Assembly (NCBI RefSeq): GCF_018437265.1
Contig: NZ_JAAMFL010000001.1
Coordinates: 62,001-126,000 of the forward strand
DNA length: 64,000 nt
Source: Fructobacillus parabroussonetiae
GTDB taxonomy: Bacteria > Bacillota > Bacilli > Lactobacillales > Lactobacillaceae
Reading direction: 5' to 3'
Shown: positions 18,978 through 27,335 of the stretch, one piece after another
How positions within the stretch are numbered: the stretch's first letter is position 1
How the letters are laid out: the number at the start of each line of letters is the position of its first letter
Translations under genes and position numbers: made by a program
The notes under the pieces: model-generated
What the model was told of the DNA's origin: nothing
Database searches by the model: none
What the model saw: the letters and a program-made list of their open reading frames with translations, nothing else

Positions 18978-19713
18978 TATTTATTCCATAGAACGACCCG
19001 TTGAATACTATCAAGTGGACTTAACACGAAAACTGTCCCTGGCAATGATGCTCAACCTCGCCATTTTGTGTTCAAGAATGCAGGGCGAGCATCTCAAGGT
19101 CGGCTATCGCGAAACCGACCGTCGCGGCCTTGGCTGGGTGATTCTCCAATATGACGTCAAGATTTTGCGTCGACCAAAACTGGGGGAACAGATCACCATT
19201 GAAACGAAGGCGGGCGAATGGGGTTCCTACTTTGCCAAGCGTGGCTTCTACTTTAAGGATGCGGCTGGTGAAGTCATTGTTGACATGGACTCCCTTTGGG
19301 CCCTGATTGACTTGGATAGCCGTCGCATGATTAAGTTGCCGCTTGACCTGGTGCAGCCATACGGCGGCGAGGAAAAGAAGCGCTTGGAAAAGATGGTGCG
19401 AATTCCAAAGATTAAGGACGAACCCGTCGAAATGGATAAGCCATATCAAGTTCGCTTCTTAGACATCGATGGCAATCGTCACGTCAATAATTCCAAGTAC
19501 CTGGAATGGATGGTCGATGTCTTGCCCCTCGACTTTTTGAAGGGACACGAGCCCACCGGCTTTTCCATTCGTTATGAAAACGAAGTGCACTATGGCCACC
19601 AAGTTGATTCTCAGGTCATAATGGGCGATAATGAAACAAAGCACCGCGTCTTAAACGGTGATAAAACGGCAGCAGAGGCCATTATTCACTGGGCCGACGC
19701 GCAGGATAAATAA
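18970..19713 (+). CDS. Acyl-ACP thioesterase
   Basis: A 247-residue acyl-ACP thioesterase family protein with two hot-dog folds. The N-terminal fold contains RETDRRGLGWVI, and the second contains DIDGNRHVNNSKYLEWM, whose Asn/His residues match the family active site. It hydrolyses acyl-ACP, releasing fatty acids. I chose ATG 18970 (MADIYS), which has GAGGAAG upstream; it overlaps the end of rsmI. Its physiological role in Lactobacillaceae is unclear, and it lies far from the fab cluster at the end of the window. Confidence 0.88.
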   Translation: MADIYSIERPVEYYQVDLTRKLSLAMMLNLAILCSRMQGEHLKVGYRETDRRGLGWVILQYDVKILRRPKLGEQITIETKAGEWGSYFAKRGFYFKDAAGEVIVDMDSLWALIDLDSRRMIKLPLDLVQPYGGEEKKRLEKMVRIPKIKDEPVEMDKPYQVRFLDIDGNRHVNNSKYLEWMVDVLPLDFLKGHEPTGFSIRYENEVHYGHQVDSQVIMGDNETKHRVLNGDKTAAEAIIHWADAQDK

Positions 19714-19725
19714 GCGAGGACAGAC

Positions 19726-20721
19726 ATGTCAGTATTAGTTTTGGGTGGTGCCGGCTACATCGGTTCCCACATGGTTCGTCAATTGTTGGCTAATGGCCAA
19801 GATGTGGTCGTGGTTGATAATTTGGTCAAGGGGCACCGTGCGGCGGTAGCACCAGAAGCCAAGTTCTACGAAGTGGATATTCGTGATAAAAAGGCCCTTT
19901 CCGAAGTCTTTGATAAGGAAGATATCGAGGCCGTTGTGCACTTTGCGGCTTTTTCAATCGTGCCCGAATCCGTTGCGGAACCATTGAAGTATTTTGATAA
20001 CAACACGGCCGGCATGGTGACCTTGCTCGAAGTGATGAAGGAACACGACGTGAAGAAAATCGTCTTCTCATCAACGGCAGCCACCTATGGGAACCCGGTC
20101 AACATTCCAATTAAGGAAACGGACCCACAAAACCCCATCAATCCCTATGGTGAATCCAAGTTGATGATGGAAAAGATGATGGCTTGGGCTGATTCTGCTT
20201 ATGACATTAAGTGGGTCGCCTTGCGCTACTTTAACGTGGCGGGGGCCATGCCGGATGGTTCGATTGGGGAAGACCACGGACCAGAAACGCACTTGGTTCC
20301 AATCATTTTGCAGGCCGCTTCCGGTCAGCGTGATTACATTGAAATGTTCGGGGATGATTACAATACGCCGGACGGCTTTAACGTCCGTGACTATGTCCAC
20401 GTTGTTGACTTGGCCGATGCCCACATCTTGGCTTTGAATTATTTGAAGGCTGGCAAGCCATCTGCCCAGTTCAACCTTGGTTCAGCCACTGGCTTCTCCG
20501 TTAAGGAGATGGTCGAAGCGGCGCGTAAGGCAACGGGTGTTAACATCGAGGCCAAAGTTGGCCCACGTCGTGCGGGGGATCCTGATATCCTGGTTGCTGA
20601 CTCAACGGCTGCACGTGAAGTGCTTGGCTGGAAGCCAAAGTACGATAACGTCGAAGACATTATCAAGACGGCCTGGAAATGGGTTGAAAAGCACCCAAAG
20701 GGCTATGACGATAAGAAGTAA
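19726..20721 (+). CDS. galE: UDP-glucose 4-epimerase
   Basis: A 331-residue short-chain epimerase. It has the NAD-binding GGAGYIGSH (residues 7-15), the active-site SSTAATYG and the catalytic YGESK (Tyr-x3-Lys). It interconverts UDP-glucose and UDP-galactose for galactose use or cell-envelope polysaccharide. There are no other gal genes nearby, so a role in envelope synthesis is plausible. A terminator follows. Confidence 0.95.
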   Translation: MSVLVLGGAGYIGSHMVRQLLANGQDVVVVDNLVKGHRAAVAPEAKFYEVDIRDKKALSEVFDKEDIEAVVHFAAFSIVPESVAEPLKYFDNNTAGMVTLLEVMKEHDVKKIVFSSTAATYGNPVNIPIKETDPQNPINPYGESKLMMEKMMAWADSAYDIKWVALRYFNVAGAMPDGSIGEDHGPETHLVPIILQAASGQRDYIEMFGDDYNTPDGFNVRDYVHVVDLADAHILALNYLKAGKPSAQFNLGSATGFSVKEMVEAARKATGVNIEAKVGPRRAGDPDILVADSTAAREVLGWKPKYDNVEDIIKTAWKWVEKHPKGYDDKK

Positions 20722-20722
20722 T

Positions 20723-20748
20723 AAAAAACCAGCTGCGGCTGGTTTTTT
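20723..20748 (+). terminator. galE terminator
   Basis: AACCAGC and GCTGGTT arms followed by T residues. Confidence 0.9.
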
Positions 20749-20867
20749 ATTTGCTTCAGCGGGCGACTTTGAGAGGTAATAGACCAAAAATAGTCGAATT
20801 GTCCTTTTTCTTGGTTTTATCTGACTTTATGGCCTAGACCAGTTTGTAAAATCAAGCCTTTCCACTA

Positions 20868-20896
20868 TTGTTTGCGCTTCAAAAAGACTTTATAAT
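20868..20896 (+). promoter_or_regulatory. Fructokinase promoter
   Basis: TTGTTT (20868-20873), a 17-base spacer and TATAAT (20891-20896). No operator was recognised. Confidence 0.65.
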
Positions 20897-20930
20897 ATGT
20901 AGTGCAAATACGAGAGGAAAGGGCGTCACT

Positions 20931-21806
20931 ATGTCATTATTAGGCGCAATTGAAGCGGGCGGCACGAAGTTCATCTTAGCCGTCTGCGATGAAGATTTTA
21001 AGATAATTGATCGAACGGTTTTAAAAACCGAGGATGGACCAGCAACCTTAGCCAAGGTCACCGTTTACTTCGATCGTTTTCCAGACATCGCGGCGGTCGG
21101 TGTTGCCGCCTTTGGACCGATTGATCTGAACCCACAGTCGACGTCCTATGGTTACGTGCTCGACACGCCAAAGGCCGGCTGGGCAAATTTTGATTTTTTG
21201 GGCTATCTAAAAAAATGGCGCGACATTCCTTACTATTGGACGACGGATGTGAATGGCTCGGCTTGGGCCGAATATCGTCACGGGGCCAACTCCGAAGTGA
21301 AGTCACTGCTTTATTTGACGGTTGGAACGGGTGTCGGAGCGGGAATCATCGTTAACGGCCAATTACTGTCAGGTTTTGGCCATCCGGAAGCAGGGCATAT
21401 CATGATTCAAAAGAATCCAGAGGATCACTATGCCGGACATTGTCCATTTCATCAGGACCGTTGTTTAGAGGGCCTGGCCTCCGGACCAGCCATGGAAGAC
21501 CGCTGGGGCCTTTCCGCCAAGGAGTTGGTTGACGACCATCCGGCCTGGCGAATCGAAGCCGATTATCTAGCCCAGGCAGCCATGACCTATACGACGATTT
21601 TGCGGCCCGACCGGATTGTCTTTGGTGGTGGTGTTAACCACCGTGAGGTATTACTCCCCCTTGTCCGAAAGCGTTTCTCGGAGTTGATGGCGGGTTATCT
21701 CGCGACGCCGAATGTCGACGATTACCTTGTTCCCGTTGCTAACGGGGATGACGCGGGGATTCTTGGTTGCTTTTACTTAGCAAAGTCCGCATTGACAAGG
21801 GCTTGA
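20931..21806 (+). CDS. scrK: Fructokinase, ROK family
   Basis: A 291-residue ROK kinase. The ATP-binding motif EAGGTKF is at residues 7-13. The ROK zinc motif is GHCPFHQDRCLEGLASG, with the Cys/His ligands intact, and the sugar-binding HPEAGH precedes it. Fructokinases of this type phosphorylate fructose to fructose-6-phosphate. The ATG at 20931 has GAGAGGAAAGG upstream. It is monocistronic, with its own promoter, and has no adjacent sucrose genes. Confidence 0.9.
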   Translation: MSLLGAIEAGGTKFILAVCDEDFKIIDRTVLKTEDGPATLAKVTVYFDRFPDIAAVGVAAFGPIDLNPQSTSYGYVLDTPKAGWANFDFLGYLKKWRDIPYYWTTDVNGSAWAEYRHGANSEVKSLLYLTVGTGVGAGIIVNGQLLSGFGHPEAGHIMIQKNPEDHYAGHCPFHQDRCLEGLASGPAMEDRWGLSAKELVDDHPAWRIEADYLAQAAMTYTTILRPDRIVFGGGVNHREVLLPLVRKRFSELMAGYLATPNVDDYLVPVANGDDAGILGCFYLAKSALTRA

Positions 21807-21894
21807 AAGATGAAAAAAGGGTCGAAATCAACGAAAAAACCTTGTCAGTCTAATCAAGCTATGGTATGATATCTTTTGTTGATATAGACACCAT

Positions 21895-21967
21895 GGTCAG
21901 TTAGCTCAGTTGGTAGAGCAACGGACTCTTAATCCGTGGGTCCAGGGTTCGAGCCCCTGACTGACCA
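21895..21967 (+). tRNA. tRNA-Lys (anticodon CTT)
   Basis: Standard cloverleaf of 73 bases. GGTCAGT pairs with ACTGACC. The D stem is GCTC/GAGC, the anticodon stem ACGGA/TCCGT with loop CTCTTAA, and the T stem CAGGG/CCCTG. The 3' CCA is not encoded. A terminator follows 4 bases later. Confidence 0.97.
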
Positions 21968-21971
21968 TCCC

Positions 21972-21999
21972 AAGGACCGGCTATGCCGGTCCTTTTTTT
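21972..21999 (+). terminator. tRNA-Lys terminator
   Basis: GGACCGGC and GCCGGTCC with a TAT loop, then a T-run. Confidence 0.9.
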
Positions 22000-22016
22000 G
22001 TACATAGGAGGAAGAC

Positions 22017-22775
22017 ATGTCTAAGAAAAGAAATTGGCTGATTGGCCTTGTGGCGATCGTGATTATTGTTTTCGGCGCTAGTCTCTTTTATTTTAAAGAA
22101 GCGAATAAAAGTCAAAGTACTGGGCAAAAGACCAGCAGTTCGTCCAAAACAAAGTTGACTAACCTGCCCAAGGGCGTGAAGTCAACGGACTGGGATTTAG
22201 TGCTCGTGAATAAGTGGCACCCCCTTTCTTCTGAAATGAACTTCGAGAAGGCAACGGTATCGGGGGCAACGGTTGATGCACGAATCAAGCAGGCCGTACT
22301 TGATATGCAAAACGGCGCACGAGCAGCAGGCTATCTGACGAACCTCATTTCTGGTTACCGATCCATTCAATACCAACAAGAGGTCTTTGCGAACGTGAAG
22401 AAGAACAATCTGGCTCAGGGGATGACCGACGAACAGGCGCAAAAGGCGACGGCGGCGGTTGTACAGGAGCCGGGCTCTTCCGAACACCATACGGGTCTGG
22501 CCATTGATATTGCCGGTAGCGATGCCTTTGAAAAGTATCCAAACCTGGAAGCCAACATGGATCAGTTTGCTTCCCAGCAGTGGCTGATTAATCATGCAGC
22601 CGATTACGGCTTTGTCTTGCGTTATCCGAAGGAAAAAAGCCAGATTAAGCAAACGGGAATCGATTATGAATCCTGGCACTTCCGCTACGTTGGGGTTGCC
22701 AACGCGAATTATATGAAAGCACACAACCTGACGCTCGAGGCCTACGTGAAGGCTTTGAAGGCAGCTGGCCGATAA
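22017..22775 (+). CDS. Membrane-anchored D-alanyl-D-alanine carboxypeptidase, VanY family
   Basis: A 252-residue protein with an N-terminal membrane anchor (about 7-25), a Ser/Lys/Thr-rich linker and an external VanY peptidase domain. The zinc site is visible as SEHHTGLAID (155-164, the SxHxxGxAxD motif) plus ESWHFRYVG near residue 220. ISGYRS is the usual substrate-side motif. It would trim the terminal D-Ala from peptidoglycan stem peptides. GGAGG precedes the ATG, and a terminator follows. Confidence 0.92.
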   Translation: MSKKRNWLIGLVAIVIIVFGASLFYFKEANKSQSTGQKTSSSSKTKLTNLPKGVKSTDWDLVLVNKWHPLSSEMNFEKATVSGATVDARIKQAVLDMQNGARAAGYLTNLISGYRSIQYQQEVFANVKKNNLAQGMTDEQAQKATAAVVQEPGSSEHHTGLAIDIAGSDAFEKYPNLEANMDQFASQQWLINHAADYGFVLRYPKEKSQIKQTGIDYESWHFRYVGVANANYMKAHNLTLEAYVKALKAAGR

Positions 22776-22779
22776 GAGA

Positions 22780-22807
22780 AAGCGGGATCGAGAGGTCCTG
22801 CTTTTTT
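22780..22807 (+). terminator. Carboxypeptidase gene terminator
   Basis: AGCGGGATC and GGTCCTGCT (with G-U pairs) around a GAGA loop, then T residues. Confidence 0.75.
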
Positions 22808-23047
22808 CTTTTGTCATGCTTTTGTAAAAGTCAAGGAGGACCAATCACCTCTTTTCAACTAGACCAATAAAAGAATGCCTGTTCGGTTGTTTTAGGCGGA
22901 TGCTTGTGTATCATTTCTTTACAAAATGACCCGTTCGTCTTTTTTGTTTTCCTTTAACCTTCGTTTAACCTAAATTAGCGCTTTCGACTCTCAAAAAGGG
23001 AGTAAAAACCGAAGGATTGAAAGGGAAAAACGACCGAACAAATGTGC

Positions 23048-23271
23048 TTATCAACAGCTGTGGATAAGTCTGTGGATAAAATCCGCCAATCGGGGATAAA
23101 TGGCTTAAATAGGCGTTTTTTGACTTTTGAAAACTTCTTGGCAAAAAGAGGGTGAAAAAGAATAAAATTGTGGATAACTAGAAGAAAATGCGACGGTAAG
23201 CGGCCTTTTTCCCAGAATTTCTTGAGATAACTGTGGATAAGTCGGTGGATAAGTATTGTTTTCGGGGATAA
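23048..23271. repeat. DnaA-box cluster upstream of rlmH
   Basis: Four perfect TGTGGATAA sites (TTATCCACA on the minus strand) lie at 23059, 23071, 23169 and 23232. One-mismatch sites are TTATCAACA at 23048 and GGTGGATAA at 23244. Two weaker CGGGGATAA sites are at 23091 and 23263. That makes eight DnaA-like boxes in 224 bases, seven in the same orientation. The intergenic stretch 22808-23308 holds no gene I can support. All surrounding leading-strand genes point the same way and dnaA is not here, so this is more likely a DnaA-binding or titration site than the chromosomal origin. Confidence 0.8.
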
Positions 23272-23308
23272 CTTTTGGGCTTAGACCAAAAAGAAAGTGG
23301 AGAATTTA

Positions 23309-23788
23309 ATGAAAATTAAAGTTGTAACAGTGGGGAAATTAAAGGAAAAGTACCTCAAAGATGGGATTGCTGAATACGCGAAACGGCTCCAACGTTTTGC
23401 CAAAGTCGAATTAATCGAACTCGCTGATGAGAAGACGCCCGAAAAGGCTTCTGATGCGGAAAATCAAGAAATTATGGCCAAGGAAGGGGAGCGCATTTGG
23501 GCCAAGATTGGTGAACGTGACTACGTCGTTGTTTTGGCCATTGAGGGTAAGCAACTCCCATCCGAAAAGTTATCCCAAACGTTGGAGGCGGCCAAACTTT
23601 CCGGACACGGTACGCTAACCTTTGTTATTGGTGGATCGCTCGGATTAACAGCAAAAATTAAAAAACGGGCCGATCTCTTGTTATCCTTTGGTCTGTTGAC
23701 CCTACCCCACCAATTGATGCGCTTAGTCTTGATGGAACAAATTTATCGAGCTCAGATGATTGCGGTCGGATCGCCTTATCACAAATAA
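23309..23788 (+). CDS. rlmH: 23S rRNA pseudouridine-1915 N3-methyltransferase
   Basis: A 159-residue SPOUT enzyme, exactly the family length. It starts [19 protein letters not shown]-knot motifs FVIGGSLGL and [17 protein letters not shown] are complete, and the C-terminus SPYHK is the family end. The ATG at 23309 has GTGGAG six bases upstream; an in-frame GTG at 23297 overlaps that site. rlmH is often near the origin in Firmicutes. Here it directly follows the DnaA-box cluster, which could influence its transcription. Confidence 0.96.
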   Translation: MKIKVVTVGKLKEKYLKDGIAEYAKRLQRFAKVELIELADEKTPEKASDAENQEIMAKEGERIWAKIGERDYVVVLAIEGKQLPSEKLSQTLEAAKLSGHGTLTFVIGGSLGLTAKIKKRADLLLSFGLLTLPHQLMRLVLMEQIYRAQMIAVGSPYHK

Positions 23789-23790
23789 AA

Positions 23791-23815
23791 AAAGCCAGAC
23801 GTTGTCTGGCTGTTG
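23791..23815 (-). terminator. Terminator between rlmH and nnrE
   Basis: AGCCAGAC and GTCTGGCT around GTT. On the minus strand it is followed by TTTTTTTATT, so it serves nnrE best; the + strand T-tract is weak. Confidence 0.75.
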
Positions 23816-23824
23816 CTTGAGTAA

Positions 23825-24472
23825 TTATTGGATTGAGAAGGCAAAGTCATCGGCAGTGATCAGGCCAATGTTTTGTGTGATGACCCGGCCGGCCATCTTT
23901 TTTCCTTGACCGCGCTGGCAACCGGCTTTTGGATAACCGAAGGCGATGGTTGCCTTGGCTTTCAAAGCCGCCCCACGAACTTCGCCAGAATCGGCGTCGA
24001 TACCGGTTGGCATATCGAGGGCGACAACGGTGTTGTCGATATGGTTGGCCGCCTTTAACATCTTTTGGAGACCGTCGGGCAGATCCTTGTTCAGGCCGAT
24101 TCCAAAAATGGCATCGATGATTAAGGAAGGCTCCTTAAAGTCGGACTTTTCAGCTCGCGGAACACCGCAGGCATTGGCGGCCTTCAGTTGGTTCTTGACG
24201 GCCTGACTGGCCCGGTTGACATTGCCAACAAACTGGAGTGTGACTGGAATCTTTGCCTGATGGAGCAATCGGGCAAGGGCAACGCCATCGGCCCCGTTAC
24301 CGCCCAAACCGGCTAATACTAAGACCTTTGACAGGTCGAAGCGGCCGGCGGCCAAGACATTCAGCGTCGCCATGGCTGCACGTTCCGTCAAAACAGCAGT
24401 GGATAAGCCGCTTTCTTCCATTGTGTAAGCTTCGATTTGTTGCATCTCATCGACCGTTACGAGTTGTGTCAT
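23825..24472 (-). CDS. nnrE: NAD(P)H-hydrate epimerase
   Basis: A 215-residue YjeF N-terminal domain protein that epimerises damaged NAD(P)HX for repair by the dehydratase. The signature is LAGLGGNGADGVALARLL, and the ribose-binding LDMPTGIDADSG is present. The partner dehydratase domain is not fused and not in the window. I chose the ATG at 24472, with AAGGTGG upstream; an in-frame GTG lies nine bases earlier within that site. It is one of the few minus-strand genes here and is divergent from the next gene. Confidence 0.92.
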   Translation of the reverse strand: MTQLVTVDEMQQIEAYTMEESGLSTAVLTERAAMATLNVLAAGRFDLSKVLVLAGLGGNGADGVALARLLHQAKIPVTLQFVGNVNRASQAVKNQLKAANACGVPRAEKSDFKEPSLIIDAIFGIGLNKDLPDGLQKMLKAANHIDNTVVALDMPTGIDADSGEVRGAALKAKATIAFGYPKAGCQRGQGKKMAGRVITQNIGLITADDFAFSIQ

Positions 24473-24548
24473 GTTTTCCACCTTAGTATAATAGATATAG
24501 TTATTATAGTATAGAAACGTATAAAACGCAGTGAAAAGGAGACCGGCA

Positions 24549-24878
24549 ATGGATAATCTTGAAGTCGCCGATGACTATCAACAAGTAAAAGACCAGGTGG
24601 CCATCTTGAATGCCCGTGGTGAAAAGGTGACGGAAAATCAGGTGATCAAGCGGACCTTGAAGCGCAGTTTAGAGCAGATTTTAGATTACCGAATGGACGG
24701 TACTTTTTACACGGTGGCCTGGGATGATGAAGGCAACCTGGCGTTGACCGATGTTTATGACAAGCCTGCGGGCGTGATCCGTCCAATTGGCGATTCCTTG
24801 ATTGAAGACTTTAAAAAAGACGACCAGGGTGTTTGGGATCACTTTAACTTGGCCATCATGAAATCCATCGCCCGCTAA
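24549..24878 (+). CDS. Small acidic protein, unknown function
   Basis: I do not recognise this 109-residue soluble protein. The N-terminal half is helical and mildly basic (ENQVIKRTLKRSLEQIL). The C-terminal half is acidic and rich in aromatic residues (FYTVAWDDEGNLALTDVYDKP). The start MDNLEVADD has AAAAGGAG upstream. It is divergent from nnrE, and an AT-rich stretch with TATAAT/TATACT-like elements on both strands separates them. tRNA-Ser follows. Confidence 0.7.
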   Translation: MDNLEVADDYQQVKDQVAILNARGEKVTENQVIKRTLKRSLEQILDYRMDGTFYTVAWDDEGNLALTDVYDKPAGVIRPIGDSLIEDFKKDDQGVWDHFNLAIMKSIAR

Positions 24879-24951
24879 GGAATCGACGGGCCGTTCCGGC
24901 CTTCTTAGCTTGTCGACAGGCAGATAATCTGGTATAGTATTATCTGTTATT

Positions 24952-25039
24952 GGAGAAGTACTCAAGAGGCTGAAGAGGCGCCCTTGCTAAGGGTGTAGAC
25001 GTGTTAAAGCGTGCGAGGGTTCGAATCCCTTCTTCTCCA
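24952..25039 (+). tRNA. tRNA-Ser (anticodon GCT)
   Basis: Class II tRNA of 88 bases with GGAGAAG/CTTCTCC acceptor stem, anticodon loop TTGCTAA, long variable arm and T loop TTCGAAT. It decodes AGC/AGU. CCA is not encoded. A terminator follows. Confidence 0.96.
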
Positions 25040-25049
25040 CTATCGATAA

Positions 25050-25098
25050 TAAAGGCTGGCATCGGTAGTCAAAATGACTGGTGTTCAGCCTTTTTTTA
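25050..25098 (+). terminator. tRNA-Ser terminator
   Basis: AAAGGCTG and CAGCCTTT enclose an inner stem and are followed by a T-run. Confidence 0.85.
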
Positions 25099-25150
25099 TT
25101 ATTTGAAAACAAGGGAAAATCAGCGATTATTTCGCAGGAATTAGAAGAAA

Positions 25151-25711
25151 ATGGGGGCTATGGGGATGGATTCGAGTCAACTGATTGCATATTTAGAAAA
25201 GCAGTATGAAAATAATAACAAGTGGCTCGGCCTGTATAAGTTATCGAGGAACATTTTGATTTTTTGTTTCGTTTTTCTGGTTTTATCCTTGTTCATTAAC
25301 TTTGCCCCCTTTGTCCTGTTAATTGCATTCCTGGGTATCTGTGGTGTCTTTTTCATCGTGCGTCAGATTCGGTTTGTCACTGAGATTAATCTGTATTTAC
25401 AAGATTTAATCGATCATACGAATATCAGAACTTTAAACTTGCGAGAACGCCCAAAGCAGTCGATAAAAAATTTTTTTGCTCGACACAGCCTGATCTACTG
25501 TATCTTTCTCAGACCACCTTACTATTTATACGGCATCATCAATAAGAAAGAAACCTATGAACTGATTGTCTTCCCCTTTAAAGAAAATGAAGAGGTAGCG
25601 ATCATAACTGTTCCAAAAGATGATCAACGGTACGACAAGATGCTTGGTGAACTATGGGTGAAAAGGAATAAGCTCTTGGCCATGCCAACGCCTCTGATTC
25701 GTCATTTTTAA
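25151..25711 (+). CDS. Two-span membrane protein, unknown function
   Basis: I do not recognise this protein of up to 186 residues. Two adjacent hydrophobic segments at about 33-50 and 53-70 are followed by a cytoplasmic basic C-terminal part. Base use is more AT-rich than in neighbouring genes and codons are less biased, consistent with an accessory or recently acquired gene. Three in-frame ATGs lie close together (25151, 25160, 25166); the last gives MDSSQLIAYLEKQ and may be the real start. No operon partner is visible. Confidence 0.6.
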   Translation: MGAMGMDSSQLIAYLEKQYENNNKWLGLYKLSRNILIFCFVFLVLSLFINFAPFVLLIAFLGICGVFFIVRQIRFVTEINLYLQDLIDHTNIRTLNLRERPKQSIKNFFARHSLIYCIFLRPPYYLYGIINKKETYELIVFPFKENEEVAIITVPKDDQRYDKMLGELWVKRNKLLAMPTPLIRHF

Positions 25712-26008
25712 AAACAATTCATGTTGGCGTTGGACTTTTCAGAAGATGAATAATTCAGTGATGGGTCTGATTGATGACCAACATTTGCAATTAACTGCTG
25801 GTCATCGTCTAAATTCGAAACGCAAACAGGTGCGTTTTTGGCATACATGGCGGCGGAGCCAAATCGCGCGCGGTAGTGCGCAAGAAAAATGGGGCCGACG
25901 GGAATTGGAAAAAGTGTGCCCCTTCCCCTTCGACTATTAAAAAGCGCCACGGTTGTTGGCAAAAGGCTTACAATAGACAGAGAAGATTCGTTTTGAAAGG
26001 ACGTCATA
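25712..26008. other. Intergenic stretch without a recognisable gene
   Basis: About 300 bases between the AT-rich membrane gene and the FMN reductase. Short open frames exist on both strands but lack ribosome binding sites or family resemblance. A possible promoter -10 (TACAAT) lies at 25971-25976 before the reductase. It could be remnant coding DNA. Confidence 0.5.
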
Positions 26009-26560
26009 ATGAAAGTTGCCATATTAGTTGGATCGAATCGGCAGGTGTCGGTGTCTCGAAAAGTCGCCCGCTGGCTCCGGCCTTTGTTAGAGATGAAGGG
26101 ATTTGATGCCGAAATTCTGGACTTAGCCGAAATTAATTTACCCTGGTTGGATGAGCCAGAGCTCCCTGCTTCAGGACTTTATCAACTGGAGGCAACGAAA
26201 ACCTGGTCCGAAATGGTCAAGGGGTTCGATGCCATGGTGATTGTCTTTCCCCAATATAATTGGGGTTATCCAGCGGTGCTGAAGAACGCCTTGGATACGC
26301 TCTACCAGGAATGGCAGGGGCTGCCGGTTGCGACGATGGCGATTGGCTCACACGGTGGTTTTCAAGGGGAATTGGCACTGTCGCTCGTCTTGCAAGGCTT
26401 AAAGATGAAACGTTTAGCCGTGAATCCACGGCTGTCCATTAAGCCGGATGAGATTGCACGTGATGCCGAGGAAGCAGAAATCGCTGCCTTCTTAGCACCT
26501 TATCTCGATCAAGTTGACTTGTTGGCACAGGCATTAAATGCTGAAGGAGCGAAAAAATGA
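26009..26560 (+). CDS. NADPH-dependent FMN reductase family protein
   Basis: A 183-residue flavodoxin-fold oxidoreductase. The phosphate-binding loop is LVGSNRQVSVSRKVA (about 7-21), and the flavin-contacting motif is FPQYNWGYPAVLKNALD (about 81-97). Such proteins reduce FMN, quinones or azo compounds; the substrate cannot be read from sequence. GAAAGGACG precedes the ATG. It overlaps the next gene by four bases (ATGA), so the two are translationally coupled. Confidence 0.88.
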   Translation: MKVAILVGSNRQVSVSRKVARWLRPLLEMKGFDAEILDLAEINLPWLDEPELPASGLYQLEATKTWSEMVKGFDAMVIVFPQYNWGYPAVLKNALDTLYQEWQGLPVATMAIGSHGGFQGELALSLVLQGLKMKRLAVNPRLSIKPDEIARDAEEAEIAAFLAPYLDQVDLLAQALNAEGAKK

Positions 26561-26913
26561 TGCTATTGACTAAAATTTTTGCCGTCTTAGTGGCCTTGGA
26601 GTTTTTCTATATCTTATATTTGGAGACTTTTGCCACCCAATCAGAAGCGACGGGGCGGGTCTTTTCCATGACGGAAGCAGACTTGGCCAATGAAAAGGTC
26701 CAATTGCTTTTCAAAAACCAAGGCGTTTATAACGGCTTGATTGCCCTCGGGGTCTTGTACGCCGCCTTTTTCCAGCAGTCACTCTTGCTGCCCTGCCTGC
26801 TCTACATCTTACTGGTAGCGGCCTACGGTGCTTATTCGGCTCGAAAAGTCGGCCTCTTTTTCAAGCAGGGGGCGCTGGCCTTGGTGACCGTGCTGTTACT
26901 ATTGTTGGTCTAA
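26557..26913 (+). CDS. DUF1304 family membrane protein
   Basis: A 118-residue protein with four hydrophobic helices, at about 3-22, 57-73, 76-92 and 100-118. The family-type segments LLFKNQGVYNGLIALG and AAYGAYSARK are present. Function is unknown. It is coupled to the FMN reductase gene, an association that suggests a common redox or stress role, but this is only inference. Confidence 0.85.
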   Translation: MMLLTKIFAVLVALEFFYILYLETFATQSEATGRVFSMTEADLANEKVQLLFKNQGVYNGLIALGVLYAAFFQQSLLLPCLLYILLVAAYGAYSARKVGLFFKQGALALVTVLLLLLV

Positions 26914-26917
26914 GACG

Positions 26918-27229
26918 ATGGCAGCAACGATCATTCACGGATTGGGTCTTGGACCTGAGGGCACCTGTCAGCACTATCATTCCGACCTTGATGTCGTGGC
27001 GCTGTTATGTGGGACTTGTCAGGCTTACTTTGCCTGCTACCACTGCCACGATGCCTTGCAATCACACGCCTTTACGGCAGTTGACGAAGGGGTGGGCAAA
27101 CCGGTTTTGTGCGGGCGTTGCCGAACAAAGTTAAGTTATCAAGCTTATCAAAAGGGCTTTTGCCCGAATTGCCAGGCTGCCTTTAATCCGGCCTGTGCGC
27201 GCCATCATGATTTTTATTTTAAAAGCTAG
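26918..27229 (+). CDS. CHY-type zinc-finger protein
   Basis: A 103-residue Cys/His-rich protein. It contains the ordered pairs CQHYHSD, CGTCQAYFACYHCHD, CGRCRTK and CPNCQAAFNPACARHH, a CHY-like zinc domain binding several zinc ions. Function is unknown. It is downstream of the reductase and DUF1304 genes with four bases between, so it is likely in the same operon. It is notable that this protein keeps a dense cysteine set when several core proteins in the window have lost theirs. Confidence 0.85.
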   Translation: MAATIIHGLGLGPEGTCQHYHSDLDVVALLCGTCQAYFACYHCHDALQSHAFTAVDEGVGKPVLCGRCRTKLSYQAYQKGFCPNCQAAFNPACARHHDFYFKS

Positions 27230-27250
27230 TCAGGGAAACCTGGCTTTTTT
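27221..27250 (+). terminator. Terminator after CHY protein gene
   Basis: AAAGC..CAGG and CCTG-GCTTT arms around GAAA, then T residues; overlaps the stop codon. Confidence 0.75.
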
Positions 27251-27279
27251 ATTTAAATGAGTAAATTTTAATAAAATCA

Positions 27280-27308
27280 TTGACATTCCGCTTTAATAAA
27301 CTTATTCT
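27280..27308 (+). promoter_or_regulatory. hicD promoter
   Basis: Perfect TTGACA (27280-27285), 17-base spacer, TATTCT (27303-27308). Confidence 0.75.
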
Positions 27309-27335
27309 TGATTAAAAGAAAGTGGGGATGCCGTC

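Noticed and set aside
22808-23308. Chromosomal origin of replication
   Set aside because: DnaA boxes are dense, but all major genes on both sides run in the same direction, and neither dnaA, dnaN nor rpmH is nearby; an origin should show divergent leading-strand genes.
25708-26022. 104-codon minus-strand open frame
   Set aside because: It starts inside the FMN reductase gene, lacks a ribosome binding site and resembles no family I know.
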